Shown here: one piece after another, positions 54,297-64,000 of the stretch | Layout: each line of letters starts with the position of its first letter | Numbering within the stretch: the first letter of the stretch is position 1 | Source: Epiperipatus broadwayi | Taxonomy: Eukaryota > Onychophora > Udeonychophora > Euonychophora > Peripatidae | Length of the DNA: 64,000 bases | Assembly: GCA_028023455.1 (NCBI GenBank) | Contig: JAQFVV010012498.1 | Location: forward strand, 3,257,001 to 3,321,000 | Reading direction: 5' to 3' | Position numbers and translations under genes: made by a program | The notes under the pieces: model-generated | What the model saw: only the letters and a program-made list of their open reading frames with translations | What the model was told of the DNA's origin: nothing | Databases searched by the model: none

Positions 54297-55130
54297 GGGC
54301 GCCAGCTAGTCTGAAGACTAACATATTCGGGTAGTAGGCTCATAATCCAGCGCTCGAAACAATTCCCTTAACCAGCCCAGTATAATTTTAATCAATGATA
54401 TTTATTGTTAATAAGAGATTGATAAAAAGAATTGACCGACAGATCAAGTTTAATTTTAAAAATAATTTATTTCAATCAACATCAATTAAGTTTAAATATA
54501 ATTTACTAACCAACATAAACGCATTCTAAACATTTTATAAATCCAAATTTCACACACGCACATTTTTTTTTTTTTTTTTAAATTAACATATGATAGGATA
54601 TTTCATGAACAAAGCAACATAATCTTAGACATTTAAATTAACTCTCATTCGCAAAAATAATAATAAAGCATTAATAACATTTGAAACTCACGCACACACA
54701 TCAATAGTTCCTTTTATGTATGATAGAGTTCATATAATGTTAAGCTTCAATATTTACGGATTACAGTGGTGACTACTACTTGTAAATAATAATAAAACAG
54801 ATACCTAGGATTTTTTTTCTTGTCGGTGGCTACTTCTGCTGCTTCTGATGGATTGTATCTAACCGGTTAGATTTTGTTTATGGAAGAGAATTTATGGTAA
54901 TCCGTTGGTTTCTTCTTGGAGACAGCTGCACGTTTTGACGGAGGGTTTCTGTGTTGTTATCCAGACATTATTTCTCAGGCAGGTTTTGATGATCTTATTG
55001 GACTAAAAAGGCTGGAGCACAAGCGTATATTTCCAAAAGCTTTTCAGCACTGCATTTCTGTAAACTGACACAGTAAAACTAGACTGAATTTCAAACTCCA
55101 ACTGACTGAATGATAAAACGAAAAAAAGTC

Positions 55131-55140
55131 TATTTATACC
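55131..55140 (-). promoter_or_regulatory. LTR TATA box (3' LTR copy)
   Basis: The minus strand reads GGTATAAATAGAC, with TTCAGTCAGTT about 30 nt downstream as initiator. The same pair is in the other LTR at 59181-59190, where it would drive the element. Confidence 0.65.
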
Positions 55141-55617
55141 TGCGAAGTGTTTTTGTTTTAATATCCTCCGGCAATACGTGTTGTCGAAATTCCTTTAGAT
55201 TAATTATAGGACAACGTGTTTTTCGATTGAATATTTGATTAGTAGTAGCTATTTTAAAATGTGTTGTTTTCATATCTTTAATTAGCAGTCCACCACTGTG
55301 TTTCTTTTGAAATACATTTCATTTCTTTATTTATTTATTTTTTTTTATATATCTTACATGCATACTTTTGTTTACATTCGCACGCACTAATATAATCTAT
55401 TATAATAAACTGGAATGAAAAGAGATTTTTATATTTTTTTTTAAACTTTTAATTTATAATAATAATACTCTTTAACTTTTATGAAACTCTTAGTTTGTTT
55501 TTTTGTTTTTTATAGGAAAACTCCCTCTCCCCTCTTTAAAGTAATTAATTGTAGCTTTCAAATTCTTTTTTCCAAAAGATTTTGATAATAATTTTTATAC
55601 AAAATTATTTTATATAC

Positions 55618-55642
55618 ATGTGCCAATTCGGCATTGGCACAT
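55618..55642. repeat. Perfect 10-bp hairpin at LTR terminus
   Basis: ATGTGCCAAT and ATTGGCACAT around a TCGGC loop, 4 nt from the outer end of the 3' LTR. Confidence 0.8.
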
Positions 55643-55646
55643 TACA

Positions 55647-55655
55647 CCCCCCTCC
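55647..55655 (-). other. Polypurine tract
   Basis: GGAGGGGGG on the minus strand directly before the 3' LTR start TGTAATG. Confidence 0.8.
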
Positions 55656-57033
55656 GTTTTAGAGTAAAATGTGTCATTTTTGACCATTTTATCTCTTGCA
55701 ATTTTAATTGTTGACTATAAAGATTTATTAATTTTTTTTATTTTAGATAATTCCTACACATGTGTATACGTGCAGCATAATTCTACACCTACTAATATTC
55801 TAGATATCGAGTTATTACTGGACTTGCATACAGGGAATCTATAATAAATACATCCCTTTTTGCACTCACCATAAGGTGCAGCAGTACCAAGAAAATAACC
55901 TAAAAGGATATCTGGATAAATACATTTAAGATACTCATCATAAGGTATCGTATTTACCGAATATTACAGTGTATGTGCGCGTATATACCCATGCATACTT
56001 ACCTACTCGTAATACACATTAGACTGACTTTATACTTTTATTACTAATCTTATAATATTATTTGTAAATCGTTACGAACATCTTTATTTAACACATGTGT
56101 ATATGTGCATTGATCACTTTTCCTAAGTATTGACCATTTCAAATTCTTATTTTTCTAGAGTGCATTTTTAGTTTTTATTTTCATCATTAGGTAATAAATG
56201 TAATATTAAGAGAAGTAGGCAGCAAAGTATAAGGCAATTCAACACACAGATCGACTTTGTGCTGATTTAAACCAACTTTTAATTTCTTGCGGAAATCGTG
56301 ACCACAGCATGGGCAACTGTTGTGCACAACGGATCATGAAAAGGGACTTTAAGATTGCGAATGGCAGGACTATCTCTACTGCACATTCGACTTACTAAAA
56401 TATTTATTTTATTTGGTTACTGGGAATTTTTCCTCCAGATTTATTAATTTTTATATGCCAGGACTTTTCTACTGGCGCATCATCATCAATATTAATTATT
56501 TTTCGCACTACCCATCTGTAGAACAAAGTCACCGCAAGATAAGGCCCAATCAAACAAAAGTCAGGCCTGGAATTTATCTCCTTGCCCAAATACTCGTACA
56601 CACCTCAATCCCAATTTAATACACTTTTCTTTTTTTTTTTTTTTTAACTTGATTTGATAATGTTTTATTTCCATTAATACGTTCATTATACACTTATTTA
56701 TTTCATTTTTAAAAAAAAAAACATTTTCATTTCGTTTGTCTATTTTGATTTTACACATTTATTTTGTGTATGTCACGCTCCGCTATGTTCTAGACTTATG
56801 AGCTGGGATATCAATATAATCGATAAGACATAATCGAGGGTTTTGACATTTTAAAAACTCTAAGATTATTATATATTTACTATTATTAACTTTAATCTTT
56901 CTTAATTATTCGAACTAACTTGATACTCATTTATTTTTTTTTTTTTTTAAATTTTAGCAAACATTGTCCATTTTTCCCAGTCCATGGTCGATACTAATTG
57001 GTCAAACCAGCAAATCCGTCAGATTACATATTT
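55656..57033 (-). other. Internal region after ORF, degenerate coding traces
   Basis: On the minus strand, about 56330-56210 reads CPCCGHDFRKK then GLNQHKVDLC, a C2H(C)-finger-like pattern with a stop just upstream. About 55960-55795 is open for some 50 codons (YDEYLKCIYPDILLGYFLG-like) after a stop. Neither is assigned. They may be remnants of captured or nested sequence, and the second block is also found at 36105-36225. Confidence 0.35.
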
Positions 57034-57717
57034 TTAATTTTTGTCTGGCGGTTCTTTATTATTCAGCCCTCCAAATAACTTTAGTGATCTAGTGTTAAAC
57101 GTTCCTTTTTCTATATTACCTTTGGCTATCACAAAGGCATTGAAGTCAGTTTGATGGACTATACTATATGGGCTTTTGTAAATCATCTGATTTTTTTTAT
57201 AAATGTATTTCCGACGATGACTCATGGAGTTATTTGTAATGTGCATGTTCGCACTCAGCTGGTCTGGCTTTTTTATTTCAGTTTGTGGGATATTTTGACT
57301 ACGATTTGTTTGATTTACTTTTACAGTTAAATTTATAACTTCAACTTTTATTTCTACAATTATTTTTCTATCTTCTATCTTATTTTTTTCTATTGCTTGG
57401 TAAGCAGTCTCTATTTTATTCTCTACTTGTGTTTTAATTTCTTCTATTTCTTCCCTAATTTCTTCTTTTATTTTATTCTGGCCCATTTCGATCAGGTCCT
57501 TTAATTTTTCAAGCATTTCAGCTTGCCCTTCCAATTTACTCTTCATTTCATTATTTTGGTTTTTAAGCTCTTCGGCTATTTTTTTATATTCTTCTGCTGT
57601 TTCTTTTTGTTTTTCGAACATGCACGTTAATAAAGCTATGATTTCTCTTTTTCCCTTGTTGGGAATATTTTCTATATTTTTACCTTGAGCCTCCATTTTG
57701 GCTTTATTTCTTATCAT
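57034..57717 (-). CDS. Coiled-coil ORF of second LTR element (gag-like N-terminus)
   Basis: 227 codons from ATG 57717, about 630 nt inside the 5' LTR, the usual place for gag. Residues about 27-150 are dominated by Lys, Glu, Ile, Leu and Gln with heptad-like spacing (e.g. KLKDLIEMGQNKIKEEIREE), a strong coiled coil. The C-terminal third is mixed and basic and ends GGLNNKEPPDKN. I see no capsid-type WW region, zinc knuckle, protease or polymerase, so it corresponds at best to the N-terminal half of a Gag like that of the 12-kb element. The frame has no stops, consistent with a young insertion. Whether it acts in packaging or is simply a truncated gag is unknown. Confidence 0.6.
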   Translation of the reverse strand: MIRNKAKMEAQGKNIENIPNKGKREIIALLTCMFEKQKETAEEYKKIAEELKNQNNEMKSKLEGQAEMLEKLKDLIEMGQNKIKEEIREEIEEIKTQVENKIETAYQAIEKNKIEDRKIIVEIKVEVINLTVKVNQTNRSQNIPQTEIKKPDQLSANMHITNNSMSHRRKYIYKKNQMIYKSPYSIVHQTDFNAFVIAKGNIEKGTFNTRSLKLFGGLNNKEPPDKN

Positions 57718-58346
57718 TTATAATTTTAAACACTTTTTTTATCATTATTTTTGATACCATTTTATTTTAATAAGTTTACTAATTTCTATTTTATTTATTT
57801 CTTTCTAAACTAGAAATACACGCTGGCTCCGCTCTCTTTTGTCCGTTTATCCTACCCGATCTTAATGCTTTAACTCCGCCCAAACACCCAACTGTCATTT
57901 ATTTAACAGAACGTAAATAGCACAAAATCTCTTTTCATTTAAAGAAGTAAGAAAAAAAATTTCGGTCAATTCTTTTTTTTTATTTTTAATTTAATACATT
58001 TTTACCTACGTAATTTAGATTTCTTTAAGGTTTTTATCTTTAAACAAGAAACACAACATTTATTTACTGTTATTTCTTAGGTTCAGCCCCAAACGTTGGG
58101 TAAAGCCATTTATGTACCGGGTCGAACCGCTGAAACCACCTACTTATACGTATATATAAGTTTTGGCCGGTTTCAAACTCCTTCACAATACATTTATAAT
58201 ATTATAAAGGTTAGGTGAACGAACCGGCACGTTCGAGCAAAATGGGAGATCTTATTAATAGCTTTAACTATCAACAATGGCCCATCTCGGCTGCTAGATT
58301 CAAACCCCTACCATCCAAATACTTTATTTGTTTCGGGGTAAACCCC

Positions 58347-58355
58347 GGGGCGCCA
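58347..58355 (-). other. Primer-binding site
   Basis: TGGCGCCCC on the minus strand directly after the 5' LTR. The first 8 nt match a lysine-tRNA-type site. It is followed by a CGGGG-TTTA-CCCCG hairpin. Confidence 0.7.
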
Positions 58356-59660
58356 GCTAGTCTGAAGACTAACATATTCGGGTAGTAGGCTCATAATCCA
58401 GCGCTCGAAACAATTCCCTTAACCAGCCCAGTATAATTTTAATCAATGATATTTATTGTTAATAAGAGATTGATAAAAAGAATTGACCGACAGATCAAGT
58501 TTAATTTTAAAAATAATTTATTTCAATCAACATCAATTAAGTTTAAATATAATTTACTAACCAACATAAACGCATTCTAAACATTTTATAAATCCAAATT
58601 TCACACACGCACATTTTTTTTTTTTTTTAAATTAACATATGATAGGATATTTCATGAACAAAGCAACATAATCTTAGACATTTAAATTAACTCTCATTCG
58701 CAAAAATAATAATAAAGCATTAATAACATTTGAAACTCACGCACACACATCAATAGTTCCTTTTATGTATGATAGAGTTCATATAATGTTAAGCTTCAAT
58801 ATTTACGGATTACAGTGGTGACTACTACTTGTAAATAATAATAAAACAGATACCTAGGATTTTTTTTTCTTGTCGGTGGCTACTTCTGCTGCTTCTGATG
58901 GATTGTATCTAACCGGTTAGATTTTGTTTATGGAAGAGAATTTATGGTAATCCGTTGGTTTCTTCTTGGAGACAGCTGCACGTTTTGACGGAGGGTTTCT
59001 GTGTTGTTATCCAGACATTATTTCTCAGGCAGGTTTTGATGATCTTATTGGACTAAAAAGGCTGGAGCACAAGCGTATATTTCCAAAAGCTTTTCAGCAC
59101 TGCATTTCTGTAAACTGACACAGTAAAACTAGACTGAATTTCAAACTCCAACTGACTGAATGATAAAACGAAAAAAAGTCTATTTATACCTGCGAAGTGT
59201 TTTTGTTTTAATATCCTCCGGCAATACGTGTTGTCGAAATTCCTTTAGATTAATTATAGGACAACGTGTTTTTCGATTGAATATTTGATTAGTAGTAGCT
59301 ATTTTAAAATGTGTTGTTTTCATATCTTTAATTAGCAGTCCACCACTGTGTTTCTTTTGAAATACATTTCATTTCTTTATTCATTTTTTTTTTTTTATAT
59401 ATCTTACATGCATACTTTTGTTTACATTCGCACGCACTAATATAATCTATTATAATAAACTGGAATGAAAAGAGATTTTTATATTTTTTTTAAACTTTTA
59501 ATTTATAATAATAATACTCTTTAACTTTTATGAAACTCTTAGTTTGTTTTTTTGTTTTTTATAGGAAAACTCCCTCTCCCCTCTTTAAAGTAATTAATTG
59601 TAACTTTCAAATTCTTTTTTCCAAAAGATTTTGATAATAATTTTTATACAAAATTATTTT
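58356..59660 (-). repeat. 5' LTR of second element, end-truncated
   Basis: Matches 54305-55611 closely and then departs: the last 35 nt, including the terminal hairpin, are replaced by unrelated sequence. Confidence 0.88.
59181..59190 (-). promoter_or_regulatory. LTR TATA box (5' LTR copy)
   Basis: The same GGTATAAATAGAC and initiator arrangement as at 55131-55140. Transcription from here would read into the internal region. Confidence 0.65.
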
Positions 59661-62600
59661 GAATACAGACACATTGTTTCATGAATATAATTTGAGTTAT
59701 TTTCCTCTTTCACCTAATGTGATTGATTAAAGTAAAATGGATGTATATAAAAGAAGCCAACTTTTCAATAATCTCATAAAAACAAGCAAAAGGTTTACAT
59801 TTAAGAGAGAAAAAGTAAATCATTATTTTAAATAATGATTAAGAGTTGACAAAGAAAGGTAAATCTTCATTGTTGATTTTTATAATTTTTAAATCATCAA
59901 ATAAATACTTCTTTAAGCATTTAAAACTGGCATTTATTAAAATATTATATTTTTAATTTTTGAGCCAATGTTGTTGTATACAAAGTGTAATAATAGCTTG
60001 GGGCAAATTTATCAAATTTGGAAAACAAAGCATTATCTAAACAATTTCTCTTCTGTTCCCACTAAAGTGAAACTATCCAATCATTAAGAAGAAAAAACCC
60101 ACAGGCTTAAATAAAAGCTTTTGACAAATTGGATACAGTGGTGTCATGCTAGGTTAATCCAGAGAATTAATCAGGGTATAAATAGTAGAGCTTGAAGCTC
60201 AAAAGATGAGCTATCTATGCATTACTTAGTTGTTTAGGTTTCAAGTGGTTTTAGTGCAGTCATCTTGGGAATTAATATATTTATGGCCACACAGCTCATC
60301 TCAGCTGAGAAATCTAGTTTTACTAAGCATGAACCCTACAGTTGGCAGACATTGAAAAGAAAAAAATGTTAATATGGGAAGCATAAGGATGATAGGCTAT
60401 TCAGTAATAGCTTTCCCTTTTTATCTGCAGCCCTGAATGTCCAAGCCATGCCTGAGTGAAAAACAGCAGAAATTAAATAATGACTTTCAGCTTAAATAAA
60501 CCAACCCCTTTTTGAAATGCAATAGTGACTTGTAGTGAATAAACACACTGGATGGAAATGAAGGTAACAATTTTATGAAATATTAAATACTTATATGCCT
60601 GTATACAATATATGTCTTTATTGGAATAAATCATAAATACTTATATTTTTATAATCAAAATGTGTCTTTAATGAAATAAATAATAAATGATATTTTATTA
60701 AACAAAATATGTCTGCACTAGTATAAATCATATTTATGACATATATCAATCTGAATAAAATATAAACATTATATAATGAAAATACATCTATAGTTGGTGG
60801 AATGATAAATGTTATGTACAAAGCACAGTTATACAGGGAAGAGTTAAAAATGCTTAGGAAAATAATACACATCTATAAGAGAAGGAATTACAAATGCTTT
60901 TCAGTAAAATACAGCTGTACATGGATCAAGGAATAATATTTAAATTACAACTAAAGAATTAAAGGACACCACAGATAAATACATCACCAATGAGGAGTAA
61001 CTGATCAATGAAACCTAATAAAATATGTGCATATCAGAAAATGAATCCTAAAGATGAACTATATCAAAATGAACTAATGATAAACTTTATGGGATTATTG
61101 TTCAAAATATCTATGGAGAACTAATGATCTTAACAAATGTTATGAAATAAATTTATTTTTATATAAAAGCAATCCAGTTGTTCATGTTGCATCACTTGTC
61201 ATTCATTGCATTTGTTCACAAAAATCTCATGTCTCCTGAGCTATGTTTGGCATAAGTAGACCTAGGTAAGTCAGGTTGTAGTGTGATGGAACTCTAGTGG
61301 TGCCATTTAGGGAAATCAAACACATAAATTTATAGATGTTTCCAGTCTCTATGGCACTGCATCCTTTGAAGAGCAGGACATATTGTTGTAGGTGGGGTGA
61401 TGTCTGTATTGGAGAATGCCAATTGATGGATTCTTACCAAAATATGCTCATCAGGAAATAGTTACAACTGATGTAAAGATGTTATGTGGTCTTGTCCAGT
61501 TACAATATTTATATATAAGATAAATTAAAAGTTTTTAAATAACAATCACAAGACAAAATCATCTTCAATCATTTTTTTCTGAATTCCAGTAATCAAAACC
61601 ATTTTCATTAGGTTAGTCAGCTGCAGTAAAGTTATTTCAAAAAGTATTTTGGTTTATTGCAACATGCAAAAAAAATGGAACTACCTATGGTTAATCATCA
61701 TGCCGTTATTTTAACATGAATTTTTATAAATTTTTTTAATATTAATTTTTAACTTAAATTTTCATTGCAAAACTATTATGGTAAACATGAAATCTACTAT
61801 AATGTTTGATGAAAAACATTAGCAAGTCATCAGTAAGATATTTCAATATTTTTATAACCAATTATAATGTCTTTTGTGAGAAAATATGGAAGGAAGCAGT
61901 TATTAGTGCAATAGCCTGTAATGTTTATAGAAATAATCTGATACATTCTAAAATTGTTGAACAATTTGCAAATAAAATAGAAAGATCATTATTTTTAATG
62001 ATGAACTATTAATCTGTTAGACACAAATATTTATTGCTAAATAGTAATTTATGTTATTTTATTTTTTGTCTTTTTAATAAATATGTTAAATGTATACAAT
62101 ACCTAAAAAAAATACTGTAATTCTTTTTAAGTTGTAATTTTTTGTTATTACACATTCTTATTTAGCTCAGAAATTCTGTTTGTCTGTTTATTTATTTAGT
62201 TCAAATTCTGCAATGAACTTTTAACATACTTCTATCAAATGGATTTTTTTCAAAATCTGTTAGGCTTATGACAATGCAATATTTCAAGGTTGTTTAGCTT
62301 ATTCATTGTTCAATATAACAGCATAGCTGAGCTAAATTTTAAACTCTGTTGATATTGACTTGTAAGTTTTCAGTGATATATAGCAGGTGGAAGTACATAT
62401 TTTTAAAATACCACTTCAGTGAAATTCATTACTAAGTCAATGGTTTGTATTTATAGCTAATTATAATCTAAAAAAAAAGAAGAATGAAAACTTAATTATT
62501 TTTCATTGATTAATCAAAACTTGCCTTTTGAAATCACTTCATTAAAAAAAGGCTTGTAAACTGTTTTTAACAAGCACAAATTTTATTTTATATATTACAA

Positions 62601-62937
62601 ATTAGCAACATTGTTTAGAAAATCTCCAAATATTACAAGAATTATATAAAAAAATTTTCTTAAAAGTGCTTGTATTTAAATTGATGAATGTACTAAAAAT
62701 CAAAAAAAAATTTTTTTTCTTCAATCACAATTTTGATTGTTATATTTAATTTAAAATTAAAACATGGGGTATTCATAAATTAATTAATTCAACCACTATT
62801 TTTAAAACTAGGGATTATGTGAATATTATTTCAAGTTAAATATAAAACCCAAATTGGGATAGAAGCAAAAAAATATTTTTCAATTTTTGTAATTTTTAAT
62901 CAGCACTAATTTAAATAAAAAATATTATATATATATA
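59661..62937. other. No gene called
   Basis: Unassigned AT-rich DNA. It contains a TATA-like site at 60177 and a repeat core at about 61265-61350 shared with 35040-35170. Frames at 60618-60872 and 61806-62012 are unremarkable. Confidence 0.5.
60177..60350 (+). promoter_or_regulatory. TATA site followed by LTR-end-like boundary
   Basis: GGGTATAAATAG at 60174-60185, then about 155 nt later CCCTACA followed by GTTGGCAGAC (60341-60350). A TATA, a short leader, an end in CA and a TTGGCA-type primer site is the pattern of an LTR R-U5 edge. No second copy is seen. Confidence 0.3.
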
Positions 62938-63937
62938 CACCTAGGTCTCGTTTTACGCGATAGATATGTTCCTCAGAAAATACGCGCTAAAGAAATTGCA
63001 CAAAAATAGACATAACTTACCTTGAAAAAGGGGGGATATGGACTGTGATTTTTCAAAAATCACATAAAAGCAAAGCACCAACGTAAAATTACTTTAAAAT
63101 TCACACACAAAAAAATAAGGAAATAAAATATGACTAATAAAAAATTTCAAATTTGAAAAAAATTGATACAAGAAAAACTTTTTTTAACTATAATATTTAA
63201 TTTCATTCAAAACAATATATTTTTATGCATAATTTACAGTACAGTAATTTACATTTTTTTATACGTTTTAATTATTATTGCTACTTGCTGATGAACAGGT
63301 TCATTTGCAAACTGGTAAAAAATCAGATTCTTCACAAGAGGAAATACAACTAGCACCAACTTCACTCTCATGTTGAGTTAATGGTTTTCTGGTGACAATG
63401 TAAGTAGTAATTAATCTTTGAGATGATTATTTTATTAATTGTTTATGAAGCTTGCAATATCCAGACAAACATTTAGCTCTCGTTGGAATTTAAGAGCACG
63501 TTCGTGATTAGTGTCATTAATAAGAAAATAATTAAAAATAAACTTGCGGACACTAAATGATTAATAATTGATTACATTCTTTTTTAAAAAACAAAAACAG
63601 AATGTGATTTAAAATGCAAAATTAACATGCACAATGTTTGAACAAATTTACATTATAATCTTGTAAAATTTAATGTGTGTATACATAAAATGTGGAAATC
63701 ATGATTTTAATTTCATTATTGCATAAAATCTTACTATTATAAAGCACTGAAAATATTGAAATTACTAAGATGAAAGTCGAATTCCAATAATGTGCTATTA
63801 CTTTTAATATGATGTAAGTGTGCGAAATTTATTATTTAAAGTAATAGCGCATTATCCGAGTTCGACTTCCGAAGAAACATGAATCGCGTAACTTCAAAAT
63901 TGCCTTAAATAAAGCTGCATAAAACAAGACCCAGGTG
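62938..63937. mobile_element. Pogo/Tigger-like DNA transposon, non-autonomous
   Basis: Terminal inverted repeats CACCTAGGTCTCGTTTTACG (left) and CACCTGGGTCTTGTTTTATG (right, reverse complement) bound 1000 bp flanked by TA on both sides, the target duplication of the Tc1/mariner-pogo superfamily. The TIR resembles Tigger-type ends (CCTCGTTTTACG). The interior keeps a decayed minus-strand transposase tail (63301-63518) and an inner inverted repeat (63773-63869). Confidence 0.8.
63301..63518 (-). pseudogene. Decayed transposase C-terminal fragment
   Basis: Two open stretches on the minus strand in different frames: one reads NDTNHERALKFQREL to a stop at 63435, the other VTRKPLTQHESEVGAS to a stop at 63301. 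Composition and position inside pogo-type terminal repeats suggest the C-terminal tail of a Tigger/CENP-B-like transposase. The DDE catalytic region is absent, so it cannot be active. The family assignment rests on context. Confidence 0.45.
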
Positions 63938-64000
63938 TATATATATATAAAATTAATCAATGTCTGTATTCTAATTATAATAAAAAATATATAATTATTC

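Larger units (their letters stand above)
54305..55646 (-). repeat. 3' LTR of second element
   Basis: Complete, from TGTAATG (minus strand, 55646) to GACTAGC (54305). It contains the TATA at 55131-55140 and AATAAA words near 54402 and 54466. The 8 nt to its left (54297-54304) repeat the primer-binding site rather than showing a new flank. Confidence 0.88.
54305..59660 (-). mobile_element. Second LTR retrotransposon, pol-less
   Basis: Direct repeats at 54305-55646 (1342 nt) and 58356-59660 (1305 nt) are almost identical apart from homopolymer lengths and a few bases, so the insertion is young. On the minus strand the order is 5' LTR (right), primer-binding site TGGCGCCCC, leader of about 620 nt, a 227-codon ORF, about 1.4 kb without recognised pol, polypurine tract GGAGGGGGG, 3' LTR starting TGTAATG. 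The 5' LTR lacks the last 35 nt of its U3 end. Gypsy-like ancestry is inferred from the layout shared with the 12-kb element. Because of the adjacent gap, the left boundary of the insertion is not seen. Confidence 0.88.

Noticed and set aside
53620-54343. Three long frames across the gap
   Set aside because: They consist mostly of unknown residues from the 500 N.
56404-56758. Overlapping frames on both strands inside the second LTR element
   Set aside because: No recognisable motifs, mutual shadows, and not in the gag position.

Overview
The window looks like non-genic DNA from a very AT-rich animal genome, most likely a cephalopod mollusc such as an octopus. This is inferred from the very high (TA)n content, tRNA-like short interspersed repeats, Penelope-like, LINE and LTR retroelements, and the absence of any bacterial-style gene. 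I recognise no conserved cellular gene, rRNA or intact tRNA. A run of exactly 500 N (53797-54296) is a scaffold join of unknown true size, so the two sides may not be adjacent in the genome.

Layout. 1-2760: AT-rich DNA, microsatellites and a SINE-like tail. 2779-4140: a 5'-truncated Penelope-like element (end of the reverse transcriptase plus GIY-YIG endonuclease) folded back on its own 3' end. 4200-5680: trinucleotide and (TA)n repeats and a small palindrome made from the same Penelope termini. 5685-7125: a 1.4-kb palindromic cluster of a SINE-like repeat. 7440-8600: TCTA microsatellite. 8865-12000: decayed tandem repeats and two fold-back elements (9361-10762 and 11253-11998). 13395-14480: a decayed LINE reverse transcriptase. 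15180-18180: a candidate LTR-like unit with a good core promoter.

20008-32053 is the main feature: a 12-kb LTR retrotransposon on the minus strand with unusually long LTRs (4571 and 4568 nt), a primer-binding-like site, a polypurine tract and only a gag-type gene, broken by two in-frame stops. There is no room for pol between gag and the 3' LTR, so the element would depend on enzymes supplied in trans.

32280-44550 holds mostly unassigned AT-rich DNA with two more clusters of the SINE-like repeat (38155-38580 and 40370-41470). 44550-53200 holds a dispersed repeat in opposite orientations, two adjacent hairpins with covarying stems (46697-46796), a candidate solo LTR with TATA and initiator (about 50277-52323) and several (TA)n-centred palindromes. 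54305-59660 is a second minus-strand LTR element with nearly identical 1.3-kb LTRs and a coiled-coil-only ORF, again without recognisable pol. 62938-63937 is a 1000-bp pogo/Tigger-like DNA transposon with TA target duplication and a decayed transposase tail.

The recurring theme is dependence and folding: two gag-type elements without pol, and a high density of inverted repeats, many centred on (TA)n tracts. No cellular pathway is visible.
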